The position numbers and the translations under genes are program-made. 36,058 nt of DNA, from contig CAXPJI010000022.1 in NCBI GenBank assembly GCA_964217345.1, positions 1 to 36,058 on the forward strand, given 5' to 3'. The notes below the pieces were generated by a model, which was given only the letters and a program-made list of their open reading frames with translations, ran no database searches and was not told the origin of the DNA. Source of the stretch: UBA3478 sp964217345. GTDB lineage: Bacteria > Bacteroidota > Bacteroidia > Flavobacteriales > Flavobacteriaceae. This document shows positions 1-8,235 of this stretch, piece by piece (the first letter of the stretch is position 1; each line of letters opens with the position of its first letter).

Positions 1-33
1 TTTGATTTTGTAAAAGAAGGATAGTTATCTTTG
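1..33 (+). promoter_or_regulatory. Bacteroidota-type promoter, leaderless arrangement
   Basis: A -33-like TTTG lies at 1-4. After 21 nt comes a perfect -7 box TATCTTTG at 26-33, matching TAnnTTTG. Only 5 nt (cccct) separate the box from the ATG at 39. That start is secure because it opens a signal peptide. Transcription is therefore expected to begin at or next to the start codon. Confidence 0.75.
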
Positions 34-38
34 CCCCT

Positions 39-800
39 ATGAAAAATTACATCTACCTCATTTTAACCATCGCCCTTCCTCTATCAAGTAATGCTCAAAT
101 TAATTTAGAGAGTTTTAGTGGTTCGGCTACCGAAGGAGCAGTATTCGCTCAAATGAGAAAGACTCGTTCTTATGGTAATGATTTACCAACCGTTGGTTCA
201 CCTTATGTTAATGAAAATTTTACCGAAGGAGAAGTCTTTTACAATGACAAATCCTTAGGTGTATACTTATATCGCCACAACGCGTTCAATGACGAAGTCG
301 AGGTCGTTAAGCCTGGTGATGAATCTGTAAAGTATGTAAAAGACGAGCAGGGGAATTTTGTGCCTGCTGAAGGCGAAAGTAGCTCTCTTGCGACCATCAA
401 AGAAATCGTATTAACAGACAAAGAGACCGGTCGTTCACTTTCACTGACGACCATCACTAATGAAGATGGCGCATTGAGAAATGCCTATTTATACGAATTA
501 ACCGCAGGGAACAACTACACCCTATACTACCAGAACAGAGTGGGTTTTAAAGAAGGTGTTAGGGCGGTAAACTCAATGGTTAGAACGACCCCCAATCGCT
601 TTACCCATTTCCAAGACTTTTATATTCGAAAGAATGGAGAGGAAATCGCTTATTTCTTCAGTGGTAAAAAGAAAGATCTATCAACTGTTCTGAAGAAAGA
701 AGACCTAGAAAGTGCAGAAGCCACTATAGGAAGCCAGAAATTAAAAACCAAAACTGAAGAAGATCTTATTATCTTGATAGAGGAATTAAACCGAAACTAG
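39..800 (+). CDS. Secreted protein of unknown function, tandem paralog 1
   Basis: A 253-residue protein that I do not recognise as a named family. It opens with a clear Sec signal peptide (about residues 1-19, ending SNAQ), so it should be periplasmic or exported. It is a paralog of the next gene: both carry a VGSPY-x-NE-x-F motif, an NDEVE motif after a Y-R-Y/H-N stretch, and a near-identical segment FKEGV-R/K-AVNSMVR followed by TP. This copy has an extra charged insert (about residues 95-135). It directly abuts the paralog and, through it, rlmB, so the three are probably one transcript from the promoter at 1-33. The function is unknown. Confidence 0.85.
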   Translation: MKNYIYLILTIALPLSSNAQINLESFSGSATEGAVFAQMRKTRSYGNDLPTVGSPYVNENFTEGEVFYNDKSLGVYLYRHNAFNDEVEVVKPGDESVKYVKDEQGNFVPAEGESSSLATIKEIVLTDKETGRSLSLTTITNEDGALRNAYLYELTAGNNYTLYYQNRVGFKEGVRAVNSMVRTTPNRFTHFQDFYIRKNGEEIAYFFSGKKKDLSTVLKKEDLESAEATIGSQKLKTKTEEDLIILIEELNRN

Positions 801-1541
801 ATGAAACTTAAGATCTTTTTTCTACTGCTAAGCCTATCCTTCAGCGTATCGAGTCAAACAGTTCTCCAAGAAGCACCCAAAGGCGATGATATTTTGGGAT
901 TTGCCAATTTCATGGCAAAAAGAAATCCCTTAACCGATATCATGTTTGCTGAGGTTAGGACAAGAAATATCGTCTTCGATCCTACTACTGTTGGCAGTCC
1001 GTATTTCAATGAAGAATTTCAGCCCTGTGAGCTTTACTATAAGGAGGAATTCGCTGAGAAATTGTTTTACCGTTATAACATGCATAATGACGAAGTTGAG
1101 CTTAAAGAATCTCCTTTAAGCGAAACAGTCTTTGCCCTCAATCTTGATCGAAACATTACGCTTAAAGCAGAAGATCTCATCCTTACACTTGAAACATTGA
1201 ATACCCCTAAACAAGGAGTTAGAAATGGATACGTTAACGTACTATACAGCGGAAAGAATTTCAAAGTATACGAACGCGTTAAGACCAAGTTCAAAGAAGG
1301 TGTTAAAGCCGTGAATTCTATGGTAAGAAGTACTCCAGATAAATTCAATCAATTTATAGAGCACTACTATCAAATTAACGATGAAAGACTGCTTCAGTAT
1401 TTACCCAATAAGCGAAGAAACATTGTAGAATCGCTTCCACAAGATTATCAAATCAAGGCGGCTGATCTACTAAAAGAAAATCGCTACACACTAAAATCAC
1501 CAGAAGGTCTGATCCAATTCATTTCTGACCTCGATAAGTAA
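801..1541 (+). CDS. Secreted protein of unknown function, tandem paralog 2
   Basis: A 246-residue protein with a signal peptide (residues 1-18, ending VSSQ). The ATG follows the preceding TAG with no spacer, and the stop overlaps the rlmB start by one base (TAATG), so translation is probably coupled across the three genes. It shares the VGSPY-x-NEEF, NDEVEL and FKEGVKAVNSMVRSTP motifs with the upstream copy, which indicates an old tandem duplication. No catalytic motif, lipobox or transmembrane segment beyond the signal is visible. Being cotranscribed with an rRNA methyltransferase may be positional only. Confidence 0.85.
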   Translation: MKLKIFFLLLSLSFSVSSQTVLQEAPKGDDILGFANFMAKRNPLTDIMFAEVRTRNIVFDPTTVGSPYFNEEFQPCELYYKEEFAEKLFYRYNMHNDEVELKESPLSETVFALNLDRNITLKAEDLILTLETLNTPKQGVRNGYVNVLYSGKNFKVYERVKTKFKEGVKAVNSMVRSTPDKFNQFIEHYYQINDERLLQYLPNKRRNIVESLPQDYQIKAADLLKENRYTLKSPEGLIQFISDLDK

Positions 1542-2281
1542 TGTCAAACAACTCCCAATATATTTATGGCATCCGAGCGATTCAGGAAGCCATAGAATCA
1601 GGCACTGATTTTCATAAAATCTTTCTTCAAAAAGGTGTAACAAGCCCACTGTTTAAGACACTAGAAGGACAAATACACGAACGAAAGATTCCTCACTCCT
1701 ATGTACCAGCTGAGCGGCTTCAACGTATCACCACTCAGAATCATCAAGGAGCTATTGCAGAGATTTCAGAGGTTGGTTATGCAGATTTCGAAGAAACTGT
1801 AGAGCGCATTTTTCAAGCAAAGAAACACCCCATGTTTCTGCTACTTGATGGTCTTACTGATGTGAGAAATTTTGGTGCAATCTTAAGAACTGCGAGTTGT
1901 ACAGGTGTTGATGCCGTTATTGTTCCAAAACAAGGCATGGCTCCGCTTAATAAAGATGCCATCAAAACCTCTGCTGGAGCTGCATTTACCTTACCTGTAG
2001 CTAGAGTAGACCATCTTAAAGACGCGGTATATTACTTGAAATCATCAGGGGTTCAAATTGTGTCAGCAACAGAAAAAGCAGACAATCATATCTATGAGGT
2101 AGATTTTAAAAAGGCATCGGCAATTATAATGGGATCCGAGGATATAGGTATACATCCTTCTCTACTAAAGCTCAGCGATAGTCAGGCCAAACTACCTATG
2201 AGTGGTACCATCGCTTCGCTAAATGTTTCTGTAGCTTGTGGGGTATTTCTTTACGAAGTCGTAAGACAGCGTTTAGATTAG
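1541..2281 (+). CDS. rlmB: 23S rRNA (guanosine-2'-O-)-methyltransferase RlmB, TrmH/SPOUT family
   Basis: A 246-residue SPOUT methyltransferase predicted to 2'-O-methylate a guanosine in domain V of 23S rRNA (G2251 in E. coli numbering) using S-adenosylmethionine. The N-terminal 75 residues match the L30e-like substrate-binding domain (YGIRAIQEAIESG). The three SPOUT knot motifs follow: motif 1 DVRNFGAILRTA, motif 2 IIMGSEDIGI, motif 3 IASLNVSVACGVFLYE. Length is normal for the family. It is the last gene of the three-gene plus-strand unit. Its stop lies one base from the stop of the convergent gene. Other TrmH-family specificities (for example TrmH itself) are possible but less likely given the L30e-like domain. 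Confidence 0.9.
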   Translation: MSNNSQYIYGIRAIQEAIESGTDFHKIFLQKGVTSPLFKTLEGQIHERKIPHSYVPAERLQRITTQNHQGAIAEISEVGYADFEETVERIFQAKKHPMFLLLDGLTDVRNFGAILRTASCTGVDAVIVPKQGMAPLNKDAIKTSAGAAFTLPVARVDHLKDAVYYLKSSGVQIVSATEKADNHIYEVDFKKASAIIMGSEDIGIHPSLLKLSDSQAKLPMSGTIASLNVSVACGVFLYEVVRQRLD

Positions 2282-2282
2282 G

Positions 2283-2960
2283 TTACTGTTCAATTTCGGG
2301 ATTCGTTGTCACCTTGGCGCCCGATCCGTCGGTTAACTCCATGGTCCATTTACCTTCAGCATTTCTGAATAGAATTCCTGAAATTTCTTCGGCATTAACC
2401 AGATAAACATCGGTTGCAGCTGATTTGGTTAATCTAAATATAACGGCACCAGAATAATCAACGAGTGAATAATCATCTCCCCCATTTCTCATCAATCGCA
2501 TGCGATCGACCGAACTAGCTCGATCAATTTTCTTGGGCTCAGACACCCCTTTCCCAGATAAAACACTAGAAAACGCCTGTCTTATAGACTGGTGATAGGC
2601 CGTTTTATAATCCTTACTCTTACTTTCACCTGCATAGGTTTTAAAAACTAATTGATTTCGGCAATCTTTAAAAAGAATTTGAAACTTAGTTAAAAGCAAC
2701 CCTGAATTCTCTTCAAGATCTACCTTAACACCTTTGCAGGGATTTTGTAAGGCGTATTCAGGCAATTCATCTTCGTAATAGGCTTCATACCCTGCTTCAG
2801 TTAAAAGAAACTTTAATAACGTACTCGTTCGATAAGCATTTGACTCAAAAAACACATCAAACTTAGTCGGAACTACTACGAAGTCATATCGATCAAACTG
2901 AGCATGTAAGCTAGAAAATAGACCTATCGAAAGAAATACAGAAAACACAAATGACTTCAT
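2283..2960 (-). CDS. Secreted protein of unknown function
   Basis: A 225-residue protein with a signal peptide (residues 1-20, ending LHAQ). The mature start FDRYDFVVVPTKFDVF and the later paired beta-like segments resemble small periplasmic proteins often seen in Flavobacteriia, but I cannot name a domain. One conserved-looking cysteine pair, in NPCKGV and KDCRNQ, could form a disulfide. It is the last gene of the minus-strand unit starting at mpl and lies 25 nt after the nucleotidase gene. No lipobox or membrane anchor is visible. Confidence 0.8.
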   Translation of the reverse strand: MKSFVFSVFLSIGLFSSLHAQFDRYDFVVVPTKFDVFFESNAYRTSTLLKFLLTEAGYEAYYEDELPEYALQNPCKGVKVDLEENSGLLLTKFQILFKDCRNQLVFKTYAGESKSKDYKTAYHQSIRQAFSSVLSGKGVSEPKKIDRASSVDRMRLMRNGGDDYSLVDYSGAVIFRLTKSAATDVYLVNAEEISGILFRNAEGKWTMELTDGSGAKVTTNPEIEQ

Positions 2961-2985
2961 ATGGCAGAGATTGTTTAATGAGGTA

Positions 2986-3675
2986 TTAAAGATATTGCTT
3001 TATTTCACTTAGGCAGTTAACGATTACACAGTGATTATGATCATGCACTTTCTCAACATCAAAGTGTAGAGCGTTTAACCCACATTTTTTTGCTCCTAGA
3101 ATATCTGCTTCAAGATCATCACCAATCATTAATGACTCAGAGGCAGTTGCCTTTGCTTTATTTAAAGCGAACGTAAAGATTCTAGGGTCTGGCTTTTTAA
3201 AGCCAACATCCTCAGCATTAACTACAGTTTGAAAATAGCCTTCTAAGCCGGCTCCTTTTAGTTTTTTAGACTGAATCTCGGCGAAGCCATTAGTTAAGAT
3301 ATGCAGCGGGTATCGCTCTACGAGATAATCGAGTAACTCCTTGGTGTGATCAAAGACATGTGTAAATGAGCTTAAATACTCGATATATCCGTCAGCCATT
3401 TCACTAATCATACGATCGCTAACTTCGTAATTGCAACGATTAAATACGTCGCTTAAGCGACGGTAACGCAACTCCTCTTTAGCTATTTTACCCTGGCGGT
3501 AGAGTTTCCAATACTCCATATTGGCAGGAACATAGACCTCGAGAAACTGAGTAAGATCTAATGAAATATTGAACTTATCGAATAGAAGTTCGAAAGTAGC
3601 CGCTGAATTCTTCTCAAAATCCCAAAGGGTATGATCTAAATCGAAGAAAATATGTTTGGGGGCAAGCTTATCCAT
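2986..3675 (-). CDS. HAD-superfamily nucleotidase, YjjG-like
   Basis: A 229-residue HAD hydrolase of the YjjG (noncanonical pyrimidine 5'-nucleotidase) type. HAD motif I is FFDLDHTLWDF, with nucleophile D12 and acid/base D14. The helical C1 cap runs from about residue 20 to 95, motif II is LTNG, and the motif III lysine and motif IV aspartates are in GFKKPDPRIF and MIGDDLEAD. Such enzymes dephosphorylate nucleoside monophosphates and can help remove damaged pyrimidine nucleotides. The exact substrate is inferred. The start overlaps the end of the upstream gene by 8 nt, so the two are translationally linked. Confidence 0.85.
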   Translation of the reverse strand: MDKLAPKHIFFDLDHTLWDFEKNSAATFELLFDKFNISLDLTQFLEVYVPANMEYWKLYRQGKIAKEELRYRRLSDVFNRCNYEVSDRMISEMADGYIEYLSSFTHVFDHTKELLDYLVERYPLHILTNGFAEIQSKKLKGAGLEGYFQTVVNAEDVGFKKPDPRIFTFALNKAKATASESLMIGDDLEADILGAKKCGLNALHFDVEKVHDHNHCVIVNCLSEIKQYL

Positions 3676-4951
3676 CTATGGCCTTAATCAGATTAATAAA
3701 ATTAGTTACTCCTAAAGATCCTATAGCGTGATTGCCAAATTGCAGATAAAAGGTTCCATCAACCTCAGCAACCTTGTCCTTTACAGCTCGAAGCTTATCG
3801 ACAATTTTGTCTCGTTCTTCAATAGTAAAGATGACATCCGAAACAACAAAGGGATGCACTTTTAGGGGCTGTTCTAGCTCGAGGCCTATGTTATAAAAAG
3901 GATAAGGAGTACATGTACCTGACTTGAAACCAATTGCATCGTCGTATCCCATAGAATAATCGTCTGAAATTTCTTGTGCAACCAACTCTTCATAGGCATC
4001 TGGGAGTAAAACTCTATTTTGGGCGATGATAGCACTACTGACTTTACGGTGGAGTAATTGATCAAGGCGATCAATTTCAACTTTAAATTGTTCGGCGCTT
4101 GACATCGCTCCTTGAGAACGATAGTATCCGATACTCGTGTAATCAGCGATGTGTTTTAAGAAGTATCCGAACCGAAGGCGATTCCAAGAAATATTTCGAT
4201 CTCTAACATGATACGGCGCGAACTGAAAGAAAAAGCCAATTTCGACACCCAAATTTTGTAATGATTCTCTAAGCTTCAAATAATGATCATAAGGATCCTT
4301 GGCAATACCGACCATTACCTCAAAACGCCCTGCAATTGCAGAGAAACGTCCAGCAAGTAAATCTTCAAATGATTCAAAAATATGTCGGCCGAGTCCTCTA
4401 AAACTATAAGCATGAGACTGAATAACAGGAACACCCAAAAAGAATCTAAAATTGCGCTCAGTGTAGGGCTCATCAGGAAAGTGCTGAGAAAAAATCTTTC
4501 GAAGACGATAAGCCCATTGATCCACTAAAGGGGTTGAAAAAGCACCATGACGATCACTTAGCACGCTTTCAATCGATCGAAAACGGCCCAATTCATCTTT
4601 CTGATGCGGTAAGTACTCTTCATATCTACTGAGTAGATAAAAAGAAGCAGCGAGAATATCAAAAGGGATAGAACTCCTAGCATCTACATCAAAAAAACAA
4701 GGGGTTCCCTCCCACGACTTCCAATTAATATCCTGAGGCTCTAGTATTCTCTCGAAAAGTAAATGATTGGCACGAATAAAAAATTCATTCTGCAGGGGCT
4801 GTTTGGCGTAGCTTAATTTGGCCCCAGTATGTTTGATAAAAACATCAACGGAGTCTGTGATAGAAACCTCGTATCCCATAATACGACGAAAAAGCTGTTT
4901 AACCGTAAATGTTAAACGAGGAGTTATTTTATGGGTATAGAGCAGTACCAT
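3668..4951 (-). CDS. NodB/polysaccharide-deacetylase-like protein, apparently degenerate
   Basis: A 427-residue protein resembling the long Bacteroidota polysaccharide-deacetylase family: an N-terminal module of about 180 residues, then a NodB-like domain ending in DDYSMGYDDAIGFKSGT and PYPFYNIGLE, which are typical C-terminal landmarks. In active relatives the domain opens with an Asp-x-Asp strand. Here that strand reads VPVIQSHAYSFRG and lacks both aspartates. The later His-Pro-Ser metal-site motif is replaced by IGYYRSQGAM. It may therefore be a non-catalytic carbohydrate-binding relative, or use another mechanism. It starts 2 nt after the mpl stop and overlaps the nucleotidase gene, so it is cotranscribed with peptidoglycan recycling. 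Confidence 0.7.
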   Translation of the reverse strand: MVLLYTHKITPRLTFTVKQLFRRIMGYEVSITDSVDVFIKHTGAKLSYAKQPLQNEFFIRANHLLFERILEPQDINWKSWEGTPCFFDVDARSSIPFDILAASFYLLSRYEEYLPHQKDELGRFRSIESVLSDRHGAFSTPLVDQWAYRLRKIFSQHFPDEPYTERNFRFFLGVPVIQSHAYSFRGLGRHIFESFEDLLAGRFSAIAGRFEVMVGIAKDPYDHYLKLRESLQNLGVEIGFFFQFAPYHVRDRNISWNRLRFGYFLKHIADYTSIGYYRSQGAMSSAEQFKVEIDRLDQLLHRKVSSAIIAQNRVLLPDAYEELVAQEISDDYSMGYDDAIGFKSGTCTPYPFYNIGLELEQPLKVHPFVVSDVIFTIEERDKIVDKLRAVKDKVAEVDGTFYLQFGNHAIGSLGVTNFINLIKAIDG

Positions 4952-4953
4952 GC

Positions 4954-6297
4954 TTAGCCTCCGTAGGGTTTAAGATTGATGCCACCGTAGTTTCCAGAGC
5001 TCATCAACAATAGGAGTGAATCGCCTTCAAAATAATCCTTGACACGAGTCTCTAATTCGTCCGGATGAGTAAAAACCTGAAGGTCATCTCTTCCAAAGGC
5101 CTTCTGAATCTTCTCCTTGCTCATCGTCGGTAATCCTTTAATTCTCAAAGCCTCGGGATCGTAGAAAACAATGGCCTCATCTACCGAGGAAAGCGTCCCC
5201 TGATATCGTTGAATAAAATCAGGGTTGAGAGAACTATAGGTATGTAATTCTAGAATAGCCACCACATGGCGATTAGAATATTGCTTTTTAACCGCAACTG
5301 AAGTTGCCTTTACTTTAGAGGGAGCATGGGCAAAATCCTTAATCCACTCATAAGAACCACTCTTTATTCGTTGCATCCTTTTAGCAGCGCCTTTAAATGT
5401 CGCTATCGCCTCATAAAAATCGAAAATATCAACCCCAAGTTGTTGGCAAATCCATCGGGCACCCTCTAGGTTTGAGAGATTGTGATCTCCAAATACCTCT
5501 AAAGGTAAGGGCCCCTCTTCGGTTTCCAAATAGGTTACCCCATCGATAATTTCATATTCAGGCAAGGTATAGGGAAACTTTCGAATAGTAGCTGAAGAAT
5601 TCTCTACCATTGCTCTCAGAGTATCATCCTGTTGGTTATAGGTTACCGATCCGCCCGCGACGATACTCTTAATAAACTTTTCAAATTGAAGGTTGTAGTC
5701 CTCCTCTGTTTTGAAAACATTAATATGGTCCCATGAAATACCGCTTATTAAAGCAATGTTAGGCTTGTACCATAGAAACTTAGGCTTCAAATCTAGTGGG
5801 GAGGTTAAGTACTCATCCCCCTCTATGATCATAAAATCAGCATCATCACTGATACGTACCATTCGATCGAAACCTTCCAACTGTGCACCGACCAAATAGT
5901 CAACCGATCTCGACAGATAATTCATTACATGAAGAACCATCGAAGTGATAGTGGTCTTCCCGTGACTACCTGCGATTACCACGCGAGTTTTATGTTCGCT
6001 TTGACGATAAATGAGTTCGGGATATGAAATCACCTCTATACCCATTTCAAGCGCTTTGTTTAACTCTGGATTGTCAGCCTTGGCGTGCATACCTAGAACT
6101 ACACAATCGATAGATTCGTCGATGCGAGAGGTGTCCCATCCAAGGGTCGCAGGTAATAATCCTGCAGCTTCTAATCTGCTTTTTGAGGGTTCGAAAATGG
6201 CATCGTCACTTCCCGTGACTTCGTTTCCATTGTCCTGGAGCGCTAAGGCTAGGTTATGCATAGCACTACCGCCAATAGCGATAAAATGATACTTCAT
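4954..6297 (-). CDS. mpl: UDP-N-acetylmuramate:L-alanyl-gamma-D-glutamyl-meso-diaminopimelate ligase (Mpl)
   Basis: A 447-residue Mur-ligase family protein that would attach recycled murein tripeptide to UDP-MurNAc in the cytoplasm. The N-terminal Rossmann-like UDP-binding domain begins MKYHFIAIGGSAM and contains GSDDAIFEPS. The ATP P-loop is GSHGKTT (residues 110-116). The central domain has SWDHINVF, and the C-terminal domain has KDFAHAPSKVKAT. The G-G-S-A-M opening and the NPEL and SYPEL segments fit Mpl better than MurC. It is the first gene of a four-gene minus-strand unit. Its promoter box ends 4 nt before the ATG. Confidence 0.88.
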   Translation of the reverse strand: MKYHFIAIGGSAMHNLALALQDNGNEVTGSDDAIFEPSKSRLEAAGLLPATLGWDTSRIDESIDCVVLGMHAKADNPELNKALEMGIEVISYPELIYRQSEHKTRVVIAGSHGKTTITSMVLHVMNYLSRSVDYLVGAQLEGFDRMVRISDDADFMIIEGDEYLTSPLDLKPKFLWYKPNIALISGISWDHINVFKTEEDYNLQFEKFIKSIVAGGSVTYNQQDDTLRAMVENSSATIRKFPYTLPEYEIIDGVTYLETEEGPLPLEVFGDHNLSNLEGARWICQQLGVDIFDFYEAIATFKGAAKRMQRIKSGSYEWIKDFAHAPSKVKATSVAVKKQYSNRHVVAILELHTYSSLNPDFIQRYQGTLSSVDEAIVFYDPEALRIKGLPTMSKEKIQKAFGRDDLQVFTHPDELETRVKDYFEGDSLLLLMSSGNYGGINLKPYGG

Positions 6298-6301
6298 AAA
6301 G

Positions 6302-6309
6302 CAAAAATA
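6302..6309 (-). promoter_or_regulatory. -7 promoter box of mpl, leaderless arrangement
   Basis: Read on the minus strand, TATTTTTG matches TAnnTTTG perfectly. It is followed by cttt and the mpl ATG (A at 6297), a gap of only 4 nt. No clear TTG is seen at the expected -33 distance. Confidence 0.65.
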
Positions 6310-6314
6310 AGTAC

Positions 6315-6330
6315 TACCTTCGGTAAGGTA
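6315..6330. repeat. Small inverted repeat between mpl and the cupin gene
   Basis: TACCTT and AAGGTA form a perfect 6-bp dyad around a 4-base centre, CGGT. It sits in the 50-bp divergent spacer just upstream of the mpl -7 box. It also contains a one-mismatch -7 box for the cupin gene (TACCTTCG, 6315-6322). It could be an operator shared by the two genes. It is short enough to be chance. Confidence 0.35.
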
Positions 6331-6347
6331 CTAACTTAAATAGAGTA

Positions 6348-6662
6348 ATGATGAATCTTGAGACGATTAATGAAAAAGAGTTTTTTCCAGGTGTTTTCGG
6401 GCGTTTTGTACATGGCGAGAAATTAAGTTGGGCGTTTTGGCGCATTGAGAAAGGAGCTGAAGTTCCCCTACACCATCATGTACACGAACAAATGATGCAT
6501 GTTGTCAGTGGAGAATTTCAATTCGAGCTTGATGGTAAGTCAACGATTTGTAAAACCGGAGACATTGTAGTCATTCCATCAAATGTACCTCACTTTGGGA
6601 AGGCTTTAACCGATTGTCAATTGATGGATGTTTTCACTCCAGCAAGAGACGAATACCGCTAA
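6348..6662 (+). CDS. Small cupin-domain protein
   Basis: A 104-residue single-domain cupin. Cupin motif 1 is VPLHHHVHEQMMHVVSGEFQFELDG in outline (histidines at about residues 41-43 and 45, Glu 46). Motif 2 is the GDIVVIPSNVPHFG stretch, so the metal ligands are present. Related small cupins bind metals and act as sugar- or quinone-modifying enzymes, dioxygenases or sensors. The substrate cannot be read from the sequence. Two adjacent ATGs are possible (6348 and 6351). The stop TAA overlaps the obgE stop on the other strand (the shared tetranucleotide is CTAA). Confidence 0.8.
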   Translation: MMNLETINEKEFFPGVFGRFVHGEKLSWAFWRIEKGAEVPLHHHVHEQMMHVVSGEFQFELDGKSTICKTGDIVVIPSNVPHFGKALTDCQLMDVFTPARDEYR

Positions 6663-7663
6663 TCTTGTAGCTGATTCCAGAGTAGATCTTTAAGCTCCTG
6701 AATTCCTTGCTGTGCCACGGCAGAAATGAGTATAAATGGAATTTCTTTAGGTAAAGTCTTATTTAACTCTTCGGTTAATTCGGTCTTTAACTCCTGGTCG
6801 AGCAAATCTGCTTTAGAAATAGCAATTACTCTAGCCTTATCTAACAATTCAGGGTTGTAGCGTTCTAATTCAGAGAGTAGTATACGATATTGTTCAGCCA
6901 CACTATCAGAGTCTGCAGAAATCAAAAATAAGAGTGTGGAATTTCGCTCAATATGTCTGAGAAAGTAATGACCTAAACCTCTACCTTCAGCAGCCCCTTC
7001 AATGATACCAGGGATATCAGCCATTACAAAACTTCTGAAATCACGATACTCTACAATACCTAGATTCGGCTTAAGCGTCGTAAACTCATAATCAGCAATT
7101 TTCGGCCTTGCCGAAGTTACCACAGAAAGCAAGGTAGACTTACCCGCATTAGGAAAACCGACTAGCCCAACATCGGCTAAAACTTTTAGCTCTAGGATTA
7201 ATTTAAGCTCGACTCCGGGAATTCCGGGCTGTGCATAACGGGGAGTTTGATTGGTTGAAGTTTTAAAATGCCAGTTTCCTCGGCCTCCCATTCCTCCTTC
7301 TGCGGCCATATATTCTTGTGACTCCTCGGTAATTTCAGCAAGAACCTCATTAGTCTCTGCATCTTTTACCACCGTTCCTAAGGGCACATCAACATAAACA
7401 TCTTCTCCGTCGGCGCCCGTACTTCGGTTTTTACTGCCGTGTTCACCATGACCAGCCTTGAAGTGCTGCTTGTGTTTAAACCCTACCAGAGTCCAGAGAT
7501 TAGGATTAGCACGAATAATTACGTGACCTCCGCGACCCCCATCACCTCCATCGGGACCGCCCTTAGCGACAAATTTCTCACGATGTAGGTGTGTAGATCC
7601 CTTTCCTCCGTTTCCAGAAGCAATATGAACCTTTACGTAATCAACAAAATTTCCGTCGGTCAT
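6659..7663 (-). CDS. obgE: GTPase Obg/CgtA
   Basis: A 334-residue Obg GTPase involved in late 50S ribosome assembly and stress control. The glycine-rich Obg fold occupies residues 1-158 (for example GGPDGGDGGRGGHV). The G domain follows with G1 GFPNAGKST (169-177), G2 around YEFTT, G3 DIPGII and G4 SKAD. The protein ends soon after the G domain, so the variable C-terminal OCT domain of some Obg proteins is absent, as is common in this phylum. It overlaps the adk stop by 4 nt and is the last gene of hpt-adk-obgE. Confidence 0.95.
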   Translation of the reverse strand: MTDGNFVDYVKVHIASGNGGKGSTHLHREKFVAKGGPDGGDGGRGGHVIIRANPNLWTLVGFKHKQHFKAGHGEHGSKNRSTGADGEDVYVDVPLGTVVKDAETNEVLAEITEESQEYMAAEGGMGGRGNWHFKTSTNQTPRYAQPGIPGVELKLILELKVLADVGLVGFPNAGKSTLLSVVTSARPKIADYEFTTLKPNLGIVEYRDFRSFVMADIPGIIEGAAEGRGLGHYFLRHIERNSTLLFLISADSDSVAEQYRILLSELERYNPELLDKARVIAISKADLLDQELKTELTEELNKTLPKEIPFILISAVAQQGIQELKDLLWNQLQD

Positions 7664-8235
7664 AAACTAGCGATAATCGAGGCGATTCGTTCGGTAATTT
7701 GATCGATTTCACCAGTACCATTTACCGAATAAAGTTTGTTCTGCTTTTTATAAAACTCAATAAGCGGAGCAGTCTTTGCATTATACTCTGCAAAACGTGT
7801 TCTTATCTTAGTCTCATCGGTATCATCAGTTCTTCCGCTCGTCTTTCCTCTTTCTAATAATCGGGCAGTAAGCTCATCCTCATCAGCCTCTAGCGCAATC
7901 GTAGCATTTACTTGCATTCCCTTTTCAGAAAGAAGAGTGTCTAACGCTTCTGCTTGAGCAGTAGTTCGAGGGAATCCATCAAAGATATATCCCTTGGCCT
8001 CAGCGATTGAACGATCCACTTCGTCTGCAAGCATATTGATCGTCACTGAATCAGGCACTAATTCTCCTTTATCCATGTAAGACTTAGCAAGAGTTCCTAA
8101 TTCAGTTTGATTCGAGATGTTGTATCTAAACACATCTCCCGTAGAGATATGAACTAATTCAAATTTTTCCTTTAATACAGATGCCTGCGTGCCTTTTCCC
8201 GCACCCGGCTTTCCGAATAACACAATATTCTTCAT
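7660..8235 (-). CDS. adk: Adenylate kinase
   Basis: A 191-residue adenylate kinase (AMP + ATP = 2 ADP). The P-loop is GKPGAGKGTQ (residues 8-17). The AMP-binding helix contains STGDVFR, and the GFPRT motif is present in IFDGFPRTTAQAE. The LID is the short form (RGKTSGRTDDT) without the four-cysteine zinc site. It overlaps hpt and obgE by 4 nt each, which implies tight translational coupling in a purine-nucleotide operon. Confidence 0.95.
   Translation of the reverse strand: MKNIVLFGKPGAGKGTQASVLKEKFELVHISTGDVFRYNISNQTELGTLAKSYMDKGELVPDSVTINMLADEVDRSIAEAKGYIFDGFPRTTAQAEALDTLLSEKGMQVNATIALEADEDELTARLLERGKTSGRTDDTDETKIRTRFAEYNAKTAPLIEFYKKQNKLYSVNGTGEIDQITERIASIIASL

Noticed and set aside
4951..4966. 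GGAGG before the ATG at 4951 as a meaningful Shine-Dalgarno site
   Set aside because: It lies in the last mpl codons (Tyr-Gly-Gly), and Bacteroidota make little use of such sites, so it may be coincidental.
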